DNA from: Ancylostoma caninum
Taxonomy: Eukaryota > Nematoda > Chromadorea > Rhabditida > Ancylostomatidae
Direction: 5' to 3'
Length of the DNA: 64,000 bases
Assembly: GCA_037903475.1 (NCBI GenBank)
Contig: JBAJFG010000611.1
Span: 930,001 to 994,000 of the forward strand
The notes under the pieces were generated by a model that worked only from the letters and a program-made list of their open reading frames with translations, was not told the origin of the DNA and ran no database searches. A program made the translations under genes and the position numbers. This document shows, piece by piece, positions 47,120 to 58,879 of the stretch (its first letter is position 1; each line of letters starts with the position of its first letter).

Positions 47120-48890
47120 CATTAAAATTCAGCAGAGTATTTCTGTACGTTGTGAACATACGTGGTCCCGGGTCATGCTAGTCAACGACCCTACAATAAC
47201 ACTGAAAAATCGAGGTCCGCTGTGTGGAGCAGCTGATTCAGGAGCAGGACGATGAAACAGAGAGCAGCGACGCAAGTGGGGGATGCGGTCGGAGCGATAA
47301 CAACAAAAAATAACGCCAGTGAATTGGAAAGTTCATCAACGCCGATAAAGACCGAACAAAATAATGGAATCATCAACGAGTCGAATTAAAAGACGCATTA
47401 TTATCCAGGAAAACAAAGCCGCCAGAGAAGCATCCGTGGAATCGTCCAAAAATAAGCCGAGTTTAGTGGAGAAATGGCCTGATGATCGTGGGAAAAACGC
47501 CAAGCGAAACTATATCCCACGAGCATATAATTGTACCTCTCTTGACTTCTGGTCACCAAGCTGAGATTGGAGGCCCTGGATAACCGTACTATCCACTTCT
47601 TCCAAAAATCAGAATATAGGCTGGGTTGTATAGGCAGATAAGACTACGTCAGCAGATAATACACAAGGGATCATGAGACCACCTATACATAATCTTCTGA
47701 ACAACAATGGAACGAACTCATTTAAATACTGCCTGAAGCATATCCGGGAAAAATATCCTATTCAGCATGCTAATGCTCCTGTTTGAGTTATGATCATCTC
47801 CGTCTCGACCTAACACAACAGAAGGTGCAAGTAAACCCAGATGTTGGAGATTCAGTGAAAACTTTGTCCAAGCTAATGTTAAGCCAATCCAGGGAACAAT
47901 GTCTAGGATGGGAACTGAATTACTGCGCGGGTGACTTGTTCGTTTGGGCAACTCGTAGAATGTCAAGAAGCAACCAGCGGCGTAGAAACAGAGGAGAACA
48001 AAATCTATACGGAAGGTGTCCTGAACCTAATAGTTTATATTGACATGAGCCGTCCGTGGAAACCATGATGTCCTACATTCCGCAGCTCAGGAAGATCCAT
48101 AATTCATCAAACACGTTATTCATTCACTCCTTACATGTAGAAAGCAGCAAGCTACGCTCTCAAAATGTGCATATTCACTCTCTTTTACTTTTCTTGGATT
48201 ATCCTACCCGATATTTTGCTATTTTGCTATCAGACCCAGGAATCCGCTCACAGTGCTATGGACCACATCCTGGATCAGGAGCGTTTGTCAGCGCATGCAC
48301 GTTGATGTATCAAATAGATAAATAAATATAACGAATCTGATAGGAAATGTTACGCGTTTGAAGCCTGGCGTCTGGAACTGCAGCGCCTAGCCCTACTTTG
48401 TAGAAAGCATTGGGAAATCAGGAGGCAAGGAACATACGGATGATAAGCGAAAGGTGGGAAAAAGCCACCAACCTGTAGAATTACGTTCTCAGACTTATTT
48501 ACGCTGCTGCAGTTTGCATTAGACTGTGGATTACGTCCTGGATGAGTCAACAGAGACGGATTAAAGGGCACAACTATGGCATAAATTGAGGAATTGCTTC
48601 CAAAATGATGTTTTTGAACTAAGAAACAAAAAATATACCATAATTTTTGAAAGTTACAATGAAATGATAATACAACGATCTTTTTCAAACGCGACAATAG
48701 TTGAGTAACTGTGCAAATTGCTTGCCTCTCTCATCGTCCTCTAACTCTAACACACTTTTCCGCGTTCTCTGCTACTCTAATGCATCTCCAGCTATCTTGC
48801 TTGGTGAAATAGACTATATCAATGATAATGGGATCCCCGAGAAGGGTAACGAAAGCGTAAGTGTTCTGACTGGCGTAAAGGGATAGCCTC
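47120..48890. other. Upstream of the receptor; minus frames of uncertain value
   Basis: Frames at 47718-48025 (minus, with FRIDFVLLCFYAAGCFLTF) and 48480-48600 (minus, with SLLTHPGRNPQSNANCSS and SENVILQ before a gttggt donor) look partly protein-like. In both places more than one frame is open and I could not make a phase-consistent gene. Confidence 0.3.
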
Positions 48891-48892
48891 TG

Positions 48893-49045
48893 TCAAGAAA
48901 ATCCCACGCTTTTTGACGCATCAATCTCAAGGAATCCACAATTTTTCGAAAGATGAGACCAGATTCTGGACTCAGAAGAGTACCCCAACGAAAATCTACG
49001 CGAGTAAACTCTGAGCAGAGTGAGCACAACGAGAATGAACGGCAT
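48893..49045 (-). CDS. 50-residue ORF with secretory leader, speculative
   Basis: An acceptor (cttctgcgcag) precedes a short leader and ATG. The product starts MPFILVVLTLLRVYS, a short signal-peptide-like run, followed by RRFSLGYSSE with a dibasic pair. A small secreted peptide or a first exon is possible. Another frame over the same DNA (48814-49029) is also open, so this is weak. Confidence 0.2.
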   Translation of the reverse strand: MPFILVVLTLLRVYSRRFSLGYSSESRIWSHLSKNCGFLEIDASKSVGFS

Positions 49046-49049
49046 AAGG

Positions 49050-51060
49050 CGTAAAATCTGCGCAGAAGTATGTAGTTATTAGCAGCTGCTGAAGGAACGT
49101 ATAAACAATTAATGAGACTAGTCTAACACAACAAACCGCGAGAGAATAGCTGTTCCAGAGAAAAACAAAAAGAATGTCTGGAATGGTGTAAGCAAATGGG
49201 AGCAGTGAGTAGACAGCAGCTCATCATGCGTACCTCCCTGATTATAGAAAATTGAAAATAATGCCGAATTTTCAGATTTATTTACATAAAACAGGGTTTT
49301 ATGGAAAAATTTTTGTACCTCTCAGAGAAAATTAGATGGCTCGTAAGAATGCTCAACTGAAAAGTTGAAAGAAGTCAAAAATGCGCAATGCTCTCTTCCC
49401 TCCAAATTTTGGCCCACGCTGTGGAATATTGGTAATTAATGCGTGTAGAGAGTCATCATAAATTCACTAGACCTTGATAAAACGCTAAAGGAAACTCCAA
49501 CATGTGCTGAAGCGGCAAATCCTCAACAGGTCCAAGCTAACAATGATGTTAAGAGATATGGTTACTAATTAAGTTAAGCGCTCCAACTTGAAGTGTAATG
49601 ACGGGAATGTGCTTAGATTGACTCAGCGAATGACGCTAAAGAACACAATTTCGCTAATGCAATCGGAGCAGAAAAAGAAACTACATTATAGGATTGTCGA
49701 GCAGAAACGATTCACTTGAAAGCATGTGTTTTTACCCGAAAAAGCCCCGTTCTTCAGAAAATTCCAGGAGGAAAAATCCAAGAACGTGCGAATAACACAC
49801 AATGTCCCAGTAGATGAGGACTGCGCGAATTCGTGTTGACAGACGGCGTTCGTCGACCAAAGCCGCGAAAAACTGCTAACATGAAGAAGCGCTAAGAATA
49901 TTTTCAAACTGAATTTACAGCAAGCGAGAGAGCAGACAACGTTTTGGATAAATATTGTGCTGCTGAGCTTTTTAACCCCTATGTCAGTCTGGAATTTCTG
50001 GAAGTGACAACTAAATAAATGGGAAGTGCACGTTCTAGGAAAAATAGACGAAAGCTCGAAAATCGGCAAGTGAAAAGAATCATAGGAAAACGGGACGGGG
50101 AGGGTTAGTGGCTACAAATATACTTCAGCAGTGTAATAGAACAGCTGATTGATGTACTCACAGGTTAACTTTTATAACTATGATTGTGATAGAAGGCAAT
50201 TAAAGAGCAAATTATTGAGTAGCCTGGTAAATTCGTGCTGTTTTCCGTTTGAAATTCTTGCTTCAGGAAGCAAGAATCGCAGGGCACATGGGATTTGGGC
50301 AGAGGATGGTCGGTATAACTCGTCCACTGCACGCAAGCGCCGCCCCTTGCAATTAGGTCTCCCACGCCACTTTGTCCGGGTTGTCTGTGGTTATATGAGT
50401 CCTTTTCACGGATTCCTCTCGGCTATGTTGTATGCACTCCGAGTACACGGCGCACATGATCCTAGAGCCCAGTCGGTCGCTTTTTTTGAAAAGAATGAAG
50501 CGTCAAAAGACTTTTTTGTTACCTAAAACTTCCACGTCCATTCCATGCAGTCCATAAAAAGCTGAGTTATTCAAAAAAAAAAAAGATAAAATCCTTAGGA
50601 AACAAGAAGGGAGCTTCCTAATGCTTATGCAATTTCAGTCAAACATTTAGAAATAAGGGGAAAAATAATGAGTTAGAGAGAAAAAGAAAACATGAAGAGA
50701 GCAGAAAAGACAATGCCACACTACTGCGGCTCGAGGATTGAGAGTAGTCTCTGGAATCGGTGCAGTGTCGCCCACAAATCCGCAATTCCAAGCCCAAAGG
50801 CTTATGTTTATGTAGAAACATCAGCTTACATAGGTGTAAGTGAATTGGGAAAGTAATGAAAAAGAGATGAAGAGAGAATGTGTAGGAAATGTCACCCAGC
50901 GTAAATGCAGTGGTAGGAAATGAGATCTTCACCGCTAGAAAAAAGATACGAATTTATAGTCTTCGCATAGGGATTCATGAGAAATAACAAAATGTTTTTT
51001 TTTGAAAGAACGAATCCAGGAAGCAGTTTGCCCTATCCATGAGACTCCAGAAGACCTAAT
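49050..51060. other. No supported gene
   Basis: The ORFs at 49686-50069 (minus) and 50149-50526 (plus) have no splice support or motif. 50270-50480 is somewhat richer in GC and may be a repeat. Confidence 0.35.
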
Positions 51061-51063
51061 GAC

Positions 51064-51225
51064 ATGTCCAGGCAGCTGTTTAATCATCAAGTGTGTGGCT
51101 TGATCGATGCTGAACAGCTAATTACGCAACAAAAGAGACAAATGTATCTGCAAATATGTGACAACCTAATAGGTGGGGATAACAACAAATTGGCTGTTCG
51201 CTGCCTCAATTCTGAAGAACTCTAA
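51064..51225 (+). CDS. 53-residue ORF or first exon, unrecognised
   Basis: ATG to TAA with an upstream in-frame stop. It begins MSRQLFNHQVCGLIDAEQLI, then TQQKRQMYLQICDNLIGGDN. It is Gln-rich, helical in character and convincing in composition. A possible donor (ATAG|gtgggg) lies near 51176, so it could be a first exon of the gene whose end is at 52041. The family is not recognised. Confidence 0.3.
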   Translation: MSRQLFNHQVCGLIDAEQLITQQKRQMYLQICDNLIGGDNNKLAVRCLNSEEL

Positions 51226-51525
51226 GATCTCAAAAACCGCTGGCCAAAGATGAACGTGTTGTCGATAACGCAGATATAATAAAGTTGTACCATCCCGACT
51301 CACGTCAATTAACGACGAGAACATGCCGTTCGTCGTGAAAGTGCAAACTAATTGCGCACATTAAATTCAGGAGAATTCCCACGGAAATTGTCGCATAGTA
51401 AAGTGCAGCCACGTCGAGGGATCTTAATCTGGGAAGAATTTCCCATCAACAAAGATTACGGACGCGTAGAAAACATCTACACAGAGAGAACGAAGATTTG
51501 ACTCGGAATAATTCAGGAACAAAGA

Positions 51526-51696
51526 ATGCCAGAAAAAAGGGGTGACCCAGCACGAATTCTTCCGACGTTCACGCACGCCCGCCAGCCAATAAGCCAGTCA
51601 AAGCTAATCTTGGAACGTCGACAATCGAGTGCGAGCCGGAATGAAAGTGGCAGCACCGGATCACGCCGCCGACAATGGCATCAAGCACCATCGTGA
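51526..51696 (+). CDS. 56-residue ORF, basic and Ser-rich
   Basis: From MPEKRGDPARILPTFTHARQ to LERRQSSASRNESGS and RRRQWHQAPS, then TGA. The sequence is richer in GC than the flanks. It could be part of the plus-strand gene ending at 52041. A second frame (MKVAAPDHAADNG...) overlaps its end, so coding status is unsure. Confidence 0.22.
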   Translation: MPEKRGDPARILPTFTHARQPISQSKLILERRQSSASRNESGSTGSRRRQWHQAPS

Positions 51697-51921
51697 CGTG
51701 AAGGCGATGGGGAGATTAGCAGCTAGAAGAAGTAAGGAACAGATAAATGTATGGACATGGAGCTATGGATAAATCAGGCACAATCCAGCACGGCATGTAC
51801 GTGTAGGATTATCACAGCGGAACTTTAAGCGAGCCAGAAAATCTTCCCAAGATAGGCCAAGATTGCCACGCACTTAACAAGCCAGGATTCAATTATTCAT
51901 TTTTATTTATTTTTTCAACAG

Positions 51922-52041
51922 ATTCTAAACCTGTCATTAATGGATATCATCGTCTTGGATGCCGTGGCCGAATCCATGGATAACGACCAGAGCAGCCAAA
52001 AATTTATTTCCTGCGCCATACAGGATCTCGCGAAGGATTAA
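51922..52041 (+). CDS. Terminal exon, unrecognised gene
   Basis: A good acceptor (tttattttttcaacag) is followed by 39 codons and TAA: ILNLSLMDIIVLDAVAESMD, then NDQSSQKFISCAIQDLAKD. The composition is strongly protein-like. Frame 3 is also open for 18 codons but less convincing. Upstream exons were not joined; 51064-51225 and 51526-51696 are candidates on the same strand. Confidence 0.42.
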   Translation: MLNLSLMDIIVLDAVAESMDNDQSSQKFISCAIQDLAKD

Positions 52042-52502
52042 AGTGGGTGGAGGGGATTTTTATGGATTATTGGGACCAAACTGAGAGCAATTGAAGGAAA
52101 AAAATTTGAAGTATTACATTCATTACCGATGCTGGTATGAAACGCCGGAAAAAGACTTATCATGTTAAAAAAGTGTATCCGTATTCATCACTTCTAGAGG
52201 AAAATTACGTCAGTTGTGAAGTTGCTCCAACATTGGTAAAAAAATCTAGGTAGGTTGTTTTAAACTCCTTCATATGATATAATTTCAATCATTCAGACCT
52301 AAATCTTGTTCTTCAACATTTTTATTTCTTTTTGAACTTCAGCCGTCTGGGTTCTCAAACTAGCGGAGGCTCTCCCCTTGTCCACCGTCTAGTGGTGGTT
52401 ATATGTCTGTTTCCAACGATCTTTTTCCACTCTCCTAACCAGTAAATTTTTTTCGTGGGAATGATTATTACTTGCCATAAAGCGATGGAGTACGAGACGG
52501 AT

Positions 52503-52894
52503 TCACGATGCGATTGACTTTGGATTGCCATCAACTGGAAGAAGATAACTGGTGACGGGCTGCGTGGATTCATACATGAGGGAGGAATAGATGTATTCTC
52601 GTCCAATCAGGTACACGATGTCCGCAATAGTGAATCTACCCAGCTGAATAATAGATACTGAGCACGGGCTTGGCCATTACGTATCCACAACTTCATGGGC
52701 CGAAGTAGAGATAAAATGGGAAAAAACTACTTCGAAAATTACGACTATAATTCGCGTTGAAGCTAAGAAAAAAATGAAAAACTGGAATTGCAAATTGGCA
52801 GATGCAGCCAGTGTTTTAGGACAATTTTTCGAAACCGCTGAATCAGATACCCTCTAGGCAAACCTGTGTAAATGCCGCTGGACAGGTTCACATC
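52503..52894 (-). CDS. Last two exons of an unrecognised gene
   Basis: Exon 52894-52864 (acceptor ccatatag, donor ACAG|gtttgc) and exon 52657-52503 (acceptor cccgtgctcag, TGA stop) join in phase (G+TA, Val). The product reads DVNLSSGIYT, V, SIIQLGRFTIADIVYLIGRE, then YIYSSLMYESTQPVTSYLLP and VDGNPKSIAS. Phase agreement and composition make this a real gene end. The hydrophobic-aromatic middle does not amount to a clear membrane segment. I do not recognise the family and found no exons upstream of 52894. Confidence 0.55.
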
Positions 52895-53124
52895 CTATAT
52901 GGAGGGAGTTGTGCACGAAACGTTAAAGTCCAACAAATATCTAAGAAAGGAAAAGGATTAAAATGAAAGGTATATTGTTTACAATGTTGTGAAGATTTTT
53001 TTTAAGTTTATTAATTTCTACACATCCACTTTCGGGGCTAGAACTAGACTAAATGTGAGGCTTCCTTGGTGCCTCCGGCTTACCACCCTCTCACCAGTAG
53101 TTCCCGAGAAAGTTTCAGAAATTG

Positions 53125-53195
53125 TAAGTCTCTTATTATTAATTAATTTATTTTATTTATTTTCTACGCCAAAGGCGCACCATACATTCAGCTAA
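53125..53195 (-). repeat. LINE-like 3' tail, minus orientation
   Basis: Read minus: GGTGCGCCTTTGGCGTAGAA followed by AATAAATAAAATAAATTAAT. A related phrase (CCGCCTTTTGCCTGGCATAC then AATAAATG) lies near 53975-54045 and another (GCCTTAAGCAACGTAATAAA) near 54690. A short stem plus an A/T-rich repeated tail is typical of CR1/Jockey-type 3' ends. The bodies are not seen. Confidence 0.4.
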
Positions 53196-53769
53196 GGTAA
53201 ATAGTGTGGCAATGAATAACGAACAAGGAAAAATTGTGCATGAATTAAATAAGTGAGGGCAAAAGAAACAAAAACTGAGCATCAACGAGGATCAAGCCTT
53301 TTAATAATTAATATGTTCTCCGATGGAGAAGATTGCGTCAATACGAGCTCACTGGTGTGATAAGAAAATCCTGGAGTTGCACGACCTCTTCCACAAAAAG
53401 ACAAGAAGGAAAACTGAACATAACAGAGAAAGAAAAGAATAGGAGTGAAAGAAAGAAATATTTCCTTCATCAGAGCAAGTTAGCTAGTAGAAATGCTGCT
53501 TCAAGGCCATTTTTTTGTTCCGAATCATTTGCCATCAATGCATTAGAGATTATTTCACTACAGAGTACATAAATGTACAGCTGAAAGTTTCATCTACGGG
53601 GCAGATGATCAGAGTACACGGAGCTTAGCTGAACTCGCCCATATAGTGGTGCTTTAGGAGTAATTAACAGTGAAAACAAATTGACGTAGTCGCTTAGTCT
53701 AGTGGCTTACTTAGCGATCGTGATGGTTTCAACGTAAATTTACAAAACCTCAGGGAACTTGACCTTACA

Positions 53770-53822
53770 AGCTTACATAAAATCGATGTGCATGCAATAT
53801 GCACATCGATTTTATGTAAGCT
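53770..53822. repeat. Perfect palindrome, 24-bp arms, 5-nt loop
   Basis: The arms 53770-53793 and 53799-53822 are exact inverses; the left arm starts AGCTTACATAAAATCGATGT. The loop is gcaat. It is unrelated in sequence to the palindrome at 23095-23165. Confidence 0.95.
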
Positions 53823-53974
53823 AACAAAGCGAAAATTAGTAACTATGTGTAGGCAATTTGTTCTTAATAACATCTTGCACTTGTGTGAGAATCAGAGGCG
53901 CTTTTTTTCAAACAGAATTATAGTACTGCTGCGATGGCTCGACAATGGACGTCTGTTCCTGCCATTTATTTGTC

Positions 53975-54045
53975 TATTTATTTGTCTTCCTCATCATTTT
54001 TTCATTTATTGTATGCCAGGCAAAAGGCGGTATAATACAATAACG
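53975..54045 (-). repeat. Second LINE-like 3' tail
   Basis: Minus-strand phrase with GCCTTTTGCCTGGCATAC followed by AATAAATGAAAA and further A/T-rich repeats. It is similar in plan to 53125-53195. Confidence 0.35.
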
Positions 54046-54049
54046 GAAC

Positions 54050-55970
54050 ACAAAGCAGAAATGGTCATGTACTAAGTAAGTAAAAAGTAAGCGAATGGGC
54101 AGCAAATGCAAACAAAAATTTAGTTGCGCCACTTCACGAGACTCTCAGGCCTACTTATGTACTTCCTAAATAGACTTTGAAAAATTTATTTTGGTCTTTG
54201 GATGAAGAGAAAAAAACGGATTCTCGCACAGGTAGTTTCGATGACGGTCACATATGATACAGAAGTTTAAAAAATTACTATAGTAATTATCGCAAGTCAC
54301 TTTGTTTTCTCCCTTAGAAGGTGACGTCAGCTGTGGTTAACAGGAAAAAAAAACTTTGGATTATAGAGATGACTAGTTACAAGGACTGGCTTTCGGACTC
54401 GTTTGCAAAGCAGGCGTGACCTTCGCACTCTCTATGGATATATCCTTACACCGCTGACACAGGATGTGCAGACTCAAATTTAGGGGCGTGGCTACTGCGC
54501 GGCGATTGGGGCGTTCCTTCTCATAACGGTAACCATAAATAGGCAATAGAGACCATAATGGACAGAATTATCGCTTAAATTTCGAAAAAAAGATCAAGAA
54601 CTTTGATGAATGGAGCACTGAAGCGGGGTGTACTTGATATGCTATTCTCGAGATTAAGGTCACCGTTTCTGAAAAGTCTGATAGTTATAATAATGATAAT
54701 AATTTATTACGTTGCTTAAGGCATACGTGAAAAATTGGAAAGTACAACAACACAAAAAACATAGAACATAGAAATCAAACTCAATACGCAATAAGTTCTC
54801 TAGATATCCTAGAAGTGCTAGCTCTGGAAAATCCCACCGATTCTAAAAGGGCGCTCCATGAAAGCTCACTGCTGAAGGCTAAAACTTTACACATATGCAC
54901 TGACTTTTCGGGTTTAGTTAAGTCGTGTAGAAAAAAAAACACTTCAGTAGCCGTAATCAGCTCAGTCCTCCTAGTGTTTTTTTTTTGGATATTTGTGTAT
55001 TTGTCTGCTTTCCCTCAAGCATATAGGCGGAAATCATCCCGATGGACACGTATGTCACAACAGGAAATAGCAAGAAGAGGTAAGATGGGAACTAAAATAT
55101 GGCGTGATCCTGAAAAGAGAACGAGTTTGTCGTAGAAAAAGCTGGAAGGCTGAGACAGAAGGAGGCCATGCATAAAGTATTGAAGCACATAAATGTGAGC
55201 ACTTATAATTAATACCATGTATTTTCCAACGATATTTCTCAGAAGTTTCGTGAGAACACTGATGACACCAACACCAGAAAAGGATCGAAACGACGCAGTG
55301 CGAGAGAACAGCAATAGTACACCCTTTCCAAGGATTCTTTCCCACACCAATTACCACTAGCATTTCTTTCGGAAATTGTGTAAAGAAACAGAGGAGCACA
55401 ATCGTGTTTACCAGTTACACAACAAAAGCGCAGTGTCCTCTGACGCATACGCTAACATTACCTATAACAGAGATGTACTTTTGACTACGTGTTGTCCGCA
55501 CAACTTCCTCATGGTGTTGAAAGAGTTCTTTGGAAGAAGCACGTTGTCACGATGGAAGATTAGCATCCCTGCTTCTCAGAGGAGGAATCCGACTGCATCA
55601 GCTGTTGGCCAAGAATGGGATTGACGAAAGAACGCACACTTAACTAGTTTTTACACGAGTAATTGAGATTGACCGGGTCGGCCTCTGCGTTTCAATTAGA
55701 GACGATAAGATTTAGCCCTAAACTAGAATGCGTGAACTTTAGAGTTGTTTGAATTCATGCTCCTAATGAAAAAGTGTGAAGGAGTAATTCCTTAATAAAG
55801 GCATTTTCTGAAGCATCCTGAACCGAAATCGTGAAATTTTGGGTTAATGCACCTCTAATTCGAGGAGAGGATTACCAATCCTAGGACAAAAAAAAACCTG
55901 GAAATCCGCGAATCCAGCAATTTGACATTTAAAATAACACTCACTAAGGTGTATAGGAGCATAGGCATTC
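54050..55970. other. No firm gene; hydrophobic minus frames at 55.0-55.4 kb
   Basis: Minus frames hold membrane-like runs (YLFLLFPVVTYVSIGMISAY, and LVNTIVLLCFFTQF). They could be remnants of a nematode chemoreceptor, but three frames are open at once and no phase-consistent chain was found. Confidence 0.25.
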
Positions 55971-55982
55971 AATATTACTTAC

Positions 55983-56090
55983 CCCATTTAATATCAAGTC
56001 GTTCGCCCAGATACAGATAGACAGGTGTGGAGCGACAGATAGACAGGTATGGAGCGCTGTACCAGAAAACCCAGCATGGCAGAGCTACCT
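55983..56090 (-). CDS. Possible exon with strong donor
   Basis: The minus frame ends LGERLDIKW at TGGG|gtaagt, a strong donor, and may start after an acceptor (caaccaatcag) with VALPCWVFWYSAPYLSICRS. Part of it is an 18-bp tandem repeat (acctgtctatctgtcgctcc twice, imperfect). It could be a repeat with a chance donor. Confidence 0.22.
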
Positions 56091-56202
56091 GATTGGTTGA
56101 TTTGTGTAACCGGCGAATTGCAGAGCTCCGCCGCGCCGCTCCTTCTATGTATAACGATCGTGCCTTTCCTTTGGTGGAATAAAAACCTTCGATCAATTTT
56201 AG

Positions 56203-56306
56203 AAGTTAGTTCTTCACCATCTCCTCAGTGTTCAGGATTGGCTCGTTCTCAAAGTGAAAAATTAGCTAACCCAGTTAAGCACTTGGTCATTTTGGATAAC
56301 ATACAG
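56203..56306 (+). CDS. Internal exon, unrecognised gene
   Basis: Acceptor (tcaattttag) and strong donor (CAG|gtaaga) bound two bases plus 34 codons: VSSSPSPQCSGLARSQSEKL, then ANPVKHLVILDNIQ. The composition is that of a linker leading into a folded segment. No neighbours were linked and no family recognised. Confidence 0.38.
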
Positions 56307-56309
56307 GTA

Positions 56310-57900
56310 AGAAATTACAGAAAAATCAGGCAAAAAAAAAGTACTGCTTGAGGTACCACCATAATACTACAGGGTACACTTTCATATCCCTACATCAATG
56401 CAAAGGAGAGAAAATTGAAATGTATTGGTAATGCTGTAAAACGTAAAGACAATAGTCGGACAGGGATATTAACATTTTGGTGACTGTGGGAATATCCCAG
56501 ACCTCAGACCAGGTCTCTGGGTCGTTGAAGAAAATATTTTGAGGAGCCATTCGGAAAATCATAGCCACATATAGCCAATAAACAAATATAACCAACGATC
56601 ATCGAGGATATAGGGAAAGGTATAAAAGACCTAGTGTTCACTAGTAAGAAAGAAGATTGTGCTCTACAAGTGGTAAGTAACAAGTGAGTAGTCTTTTCAC
56701 TAGCAATGATCATCAGTTTCTATATTGCAGTAGCTTCTGTTCTAGGCCATACTTTCTAGCTTAGTTCATATACAGTGCATGAAAGCAATACACTACGTCA
56801 ATTCGACTGCTACTTCCTGTATAAATGTTTCTTTAGCAGTCGATTTATATAACATCTTAATGATACTAGACTAACTTCAACCATTATGTAAACTAGTTAC
56901 GAATTGTAAGGTTATTGTACAACATAAATGATAATGTTGACGATGAAAAAAGTCCAAGAAGATCAAAGAACCAGCCATCACGAGGCAGAGCAGAGACAGA
57001 TGATGCTTTATTGAGGATTAACGTCAGTACTATTACATACATATTGAAGGGTTTCGGTTAGTCTGGAATGTTTGGAAGTTGTCAAACATCGGTTTTTGAT
57101 GTGCTTTACAGTGTCATATTATGAAAACATTATATAGGCACATACAGATACATTATTCAGATCCAGAAGAATTTTTGGGCACGCAGTTACCACTGACATG
57201 AGAAGCAATATAGTAAACAACTTGAATTACATTACATATGTACACCTTGGAAATAGCACCAGGATGCGATGGTACAACTTGTAGGGTTACTGCTTATGTT
57301 CATGTTAGCAGTAACCGGTTCTGACATAGGAACTGGACAATCTCACTTCAGTTTTTGGTTTGGAAAACGAAATCCAGGAATTTGAAAATTTTTGACTCTA
57401 TTCCAAAAGCGTCTACGAAATTTATTATGGTTAGTTTATTTTCTGGTACTTAATTTGAAAAGTAATCGAACATTTGACCAAAATATTTCGCTCCATATGA
57501 GGACAGTAGCCATGGTAATTCATGGCCCGTTAGCTAGTCTGGAGCCCACTTGTTAAGTAAGAAATTTCCCCTTTCGTTCTCTTAATTTTTGTTTCACCTT
57601 TAACTTCCATCTTTTATCCATTCAACTGTAATGCACTGTCACTGCATTACTTGTAATGCCATCCATAGAATTTTTTAAATACCACACATTGCCCCTAAAC
57701 ATTCGTGAAATTCCCCTGGAAACAGTAATTTTCTCACAATTTCTTACAATTTTGGCGTGATATTCTCTTAACACTGCTATTGGCTCATCGTAACAAACTA
57801 ATTTCACATTCACAGGAAATGAAACAGAAAGAAAACAAGGGATAACAAGCAGAAGAGCGCCGATGAGTCAACGTCTCCACAGATGTCGAATAGGCAAAGT
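56310..57900. other. No firm gene
   Basis: A minus frame at 57622-57813 (with VCYDEPIAVLREYHAKIVR and a TAG end) could be a later exon of the gene at 57909-58210, but the junction is not established. Other frames have no support. Confidence 0.3.
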
Positions 57901-57908
57901 AAGTAGAC

Positions 57909-58210
57909 CTCAGCCGCTGTTCCTGCTTCACTAAGAATGATAATCAGCGGAAATGCTCGCTTTTCGTGGATGTTTACTCTCCTCGAATTAGAGCCTGTTT
58001 TCCGCTTTTCTGCATCAGAAACCAACGTTTGCTTTTGTTTCTTGGTAGCAGCAGGTTGTGAAAGTTCTGGAAAACGCTTTCTGGAAGTAAGCAGCCGAGA
58101 GAGCTGAAGCGAGAGGAACATGCTGGTTACTGGACGTTTTTCGGAGCTGAGATGTGAAACAACTCACTTTGTTAGATGTATCCAGGGATTTGTAGGAACA
58201 CGAGTATTCT
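57909..58210 (-). CDS. Two joined exons of a basic protein, unrecognised
   Basis: Exon 58210-58168 (acceptor ttgacctcag, donor AA|gtgagt) and exon 58080-57909 (acceptor ttacttccag) join in phase (AA+A, Lys). They read NTRVPTNPWIHLT, K, then KRFPELSQPAATKKQKQTLV, SDAEKRKTGSNSRRVNIHEK. The Lys/Arg clusters could be a nuclear-localisation signal. Two donors are possible for the second exon: GAG|gtctac at 57909 or the better-looking AGA|gtaaac inside it, after SNSRR. The introns are short (87 bp between them), as is usual in nematodes. Function unknown. Confidence 0.55.
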
Positions 58211-58879
58211 CTGAGGTCAATATGAGAGCCAAAGAATACAATAAAAGAAGGGAGTACAAGAATCAAACTACCAGTTTAATACAAAACCGCCATGAATTTG
58301 ACCGAAGCTTCAGTCCACTCACTTACAAAATGTGATCTGAATGAAAGTCCTGCTAGGGAAATTGTGGAATTGACGCGTTTGCCACACATCAAAGTAAAGT
58401 TAAAGCAAAACTGTAAAATGAAGCCAAAATGTGATGTCACTTCTCACTAGTAATTTAACAGCCACAAATCATCTAACGCAAAAGTTGTAATTTGAGATCT
58501 TTAATTAGTGGTCAAGTTTTGTTGCGTCACTCACTTACAGACACAGTTGCCGTTTACCCTACTTTTGTACAGCATGAACCCAGCCTGAAAAACGTAATAT
58601 GTCTAGGTCGAAGCCTGAGAGCATACATATTACCTTACTTCCTGCCACCCTATCCTCAACTGCTTCTGAAAAGAGAGAATCTTCAGCATTAATTCAGGGG
58701 AAAATGGAAGCAGGTGGAAGACATGGTCTCTGATTTTGAACTCGACGGAACAAGTACAACTTTCCCTACTTGTGAAAGGAGTAATCATTTTAGGAGTTTA
58801 ATGGATTGAGGATATGCCGAAAGTTCCTGAGTTCCTAAGTCTACATTGAAGAAATAGTTGATGGAAAAAGGATCTAACG

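Noticed and set aside
47718..48697. Possible second receptor upstream of the main one
   Set aside because: Two promising minus-strand pieces could not be joined in phase, and other frames over them are equally open.
55015..55450. Possible chemoreceptor on the minus strand
   Set aside because: Membrane-like text occurs in three frames at once and no exon chain keeps phase.
56395..56713. Minus-strand ORFs with PQNIFFNDPETWSEVWDIP
   Set aside because: Two overlapping frames, no splice sites, no family match.
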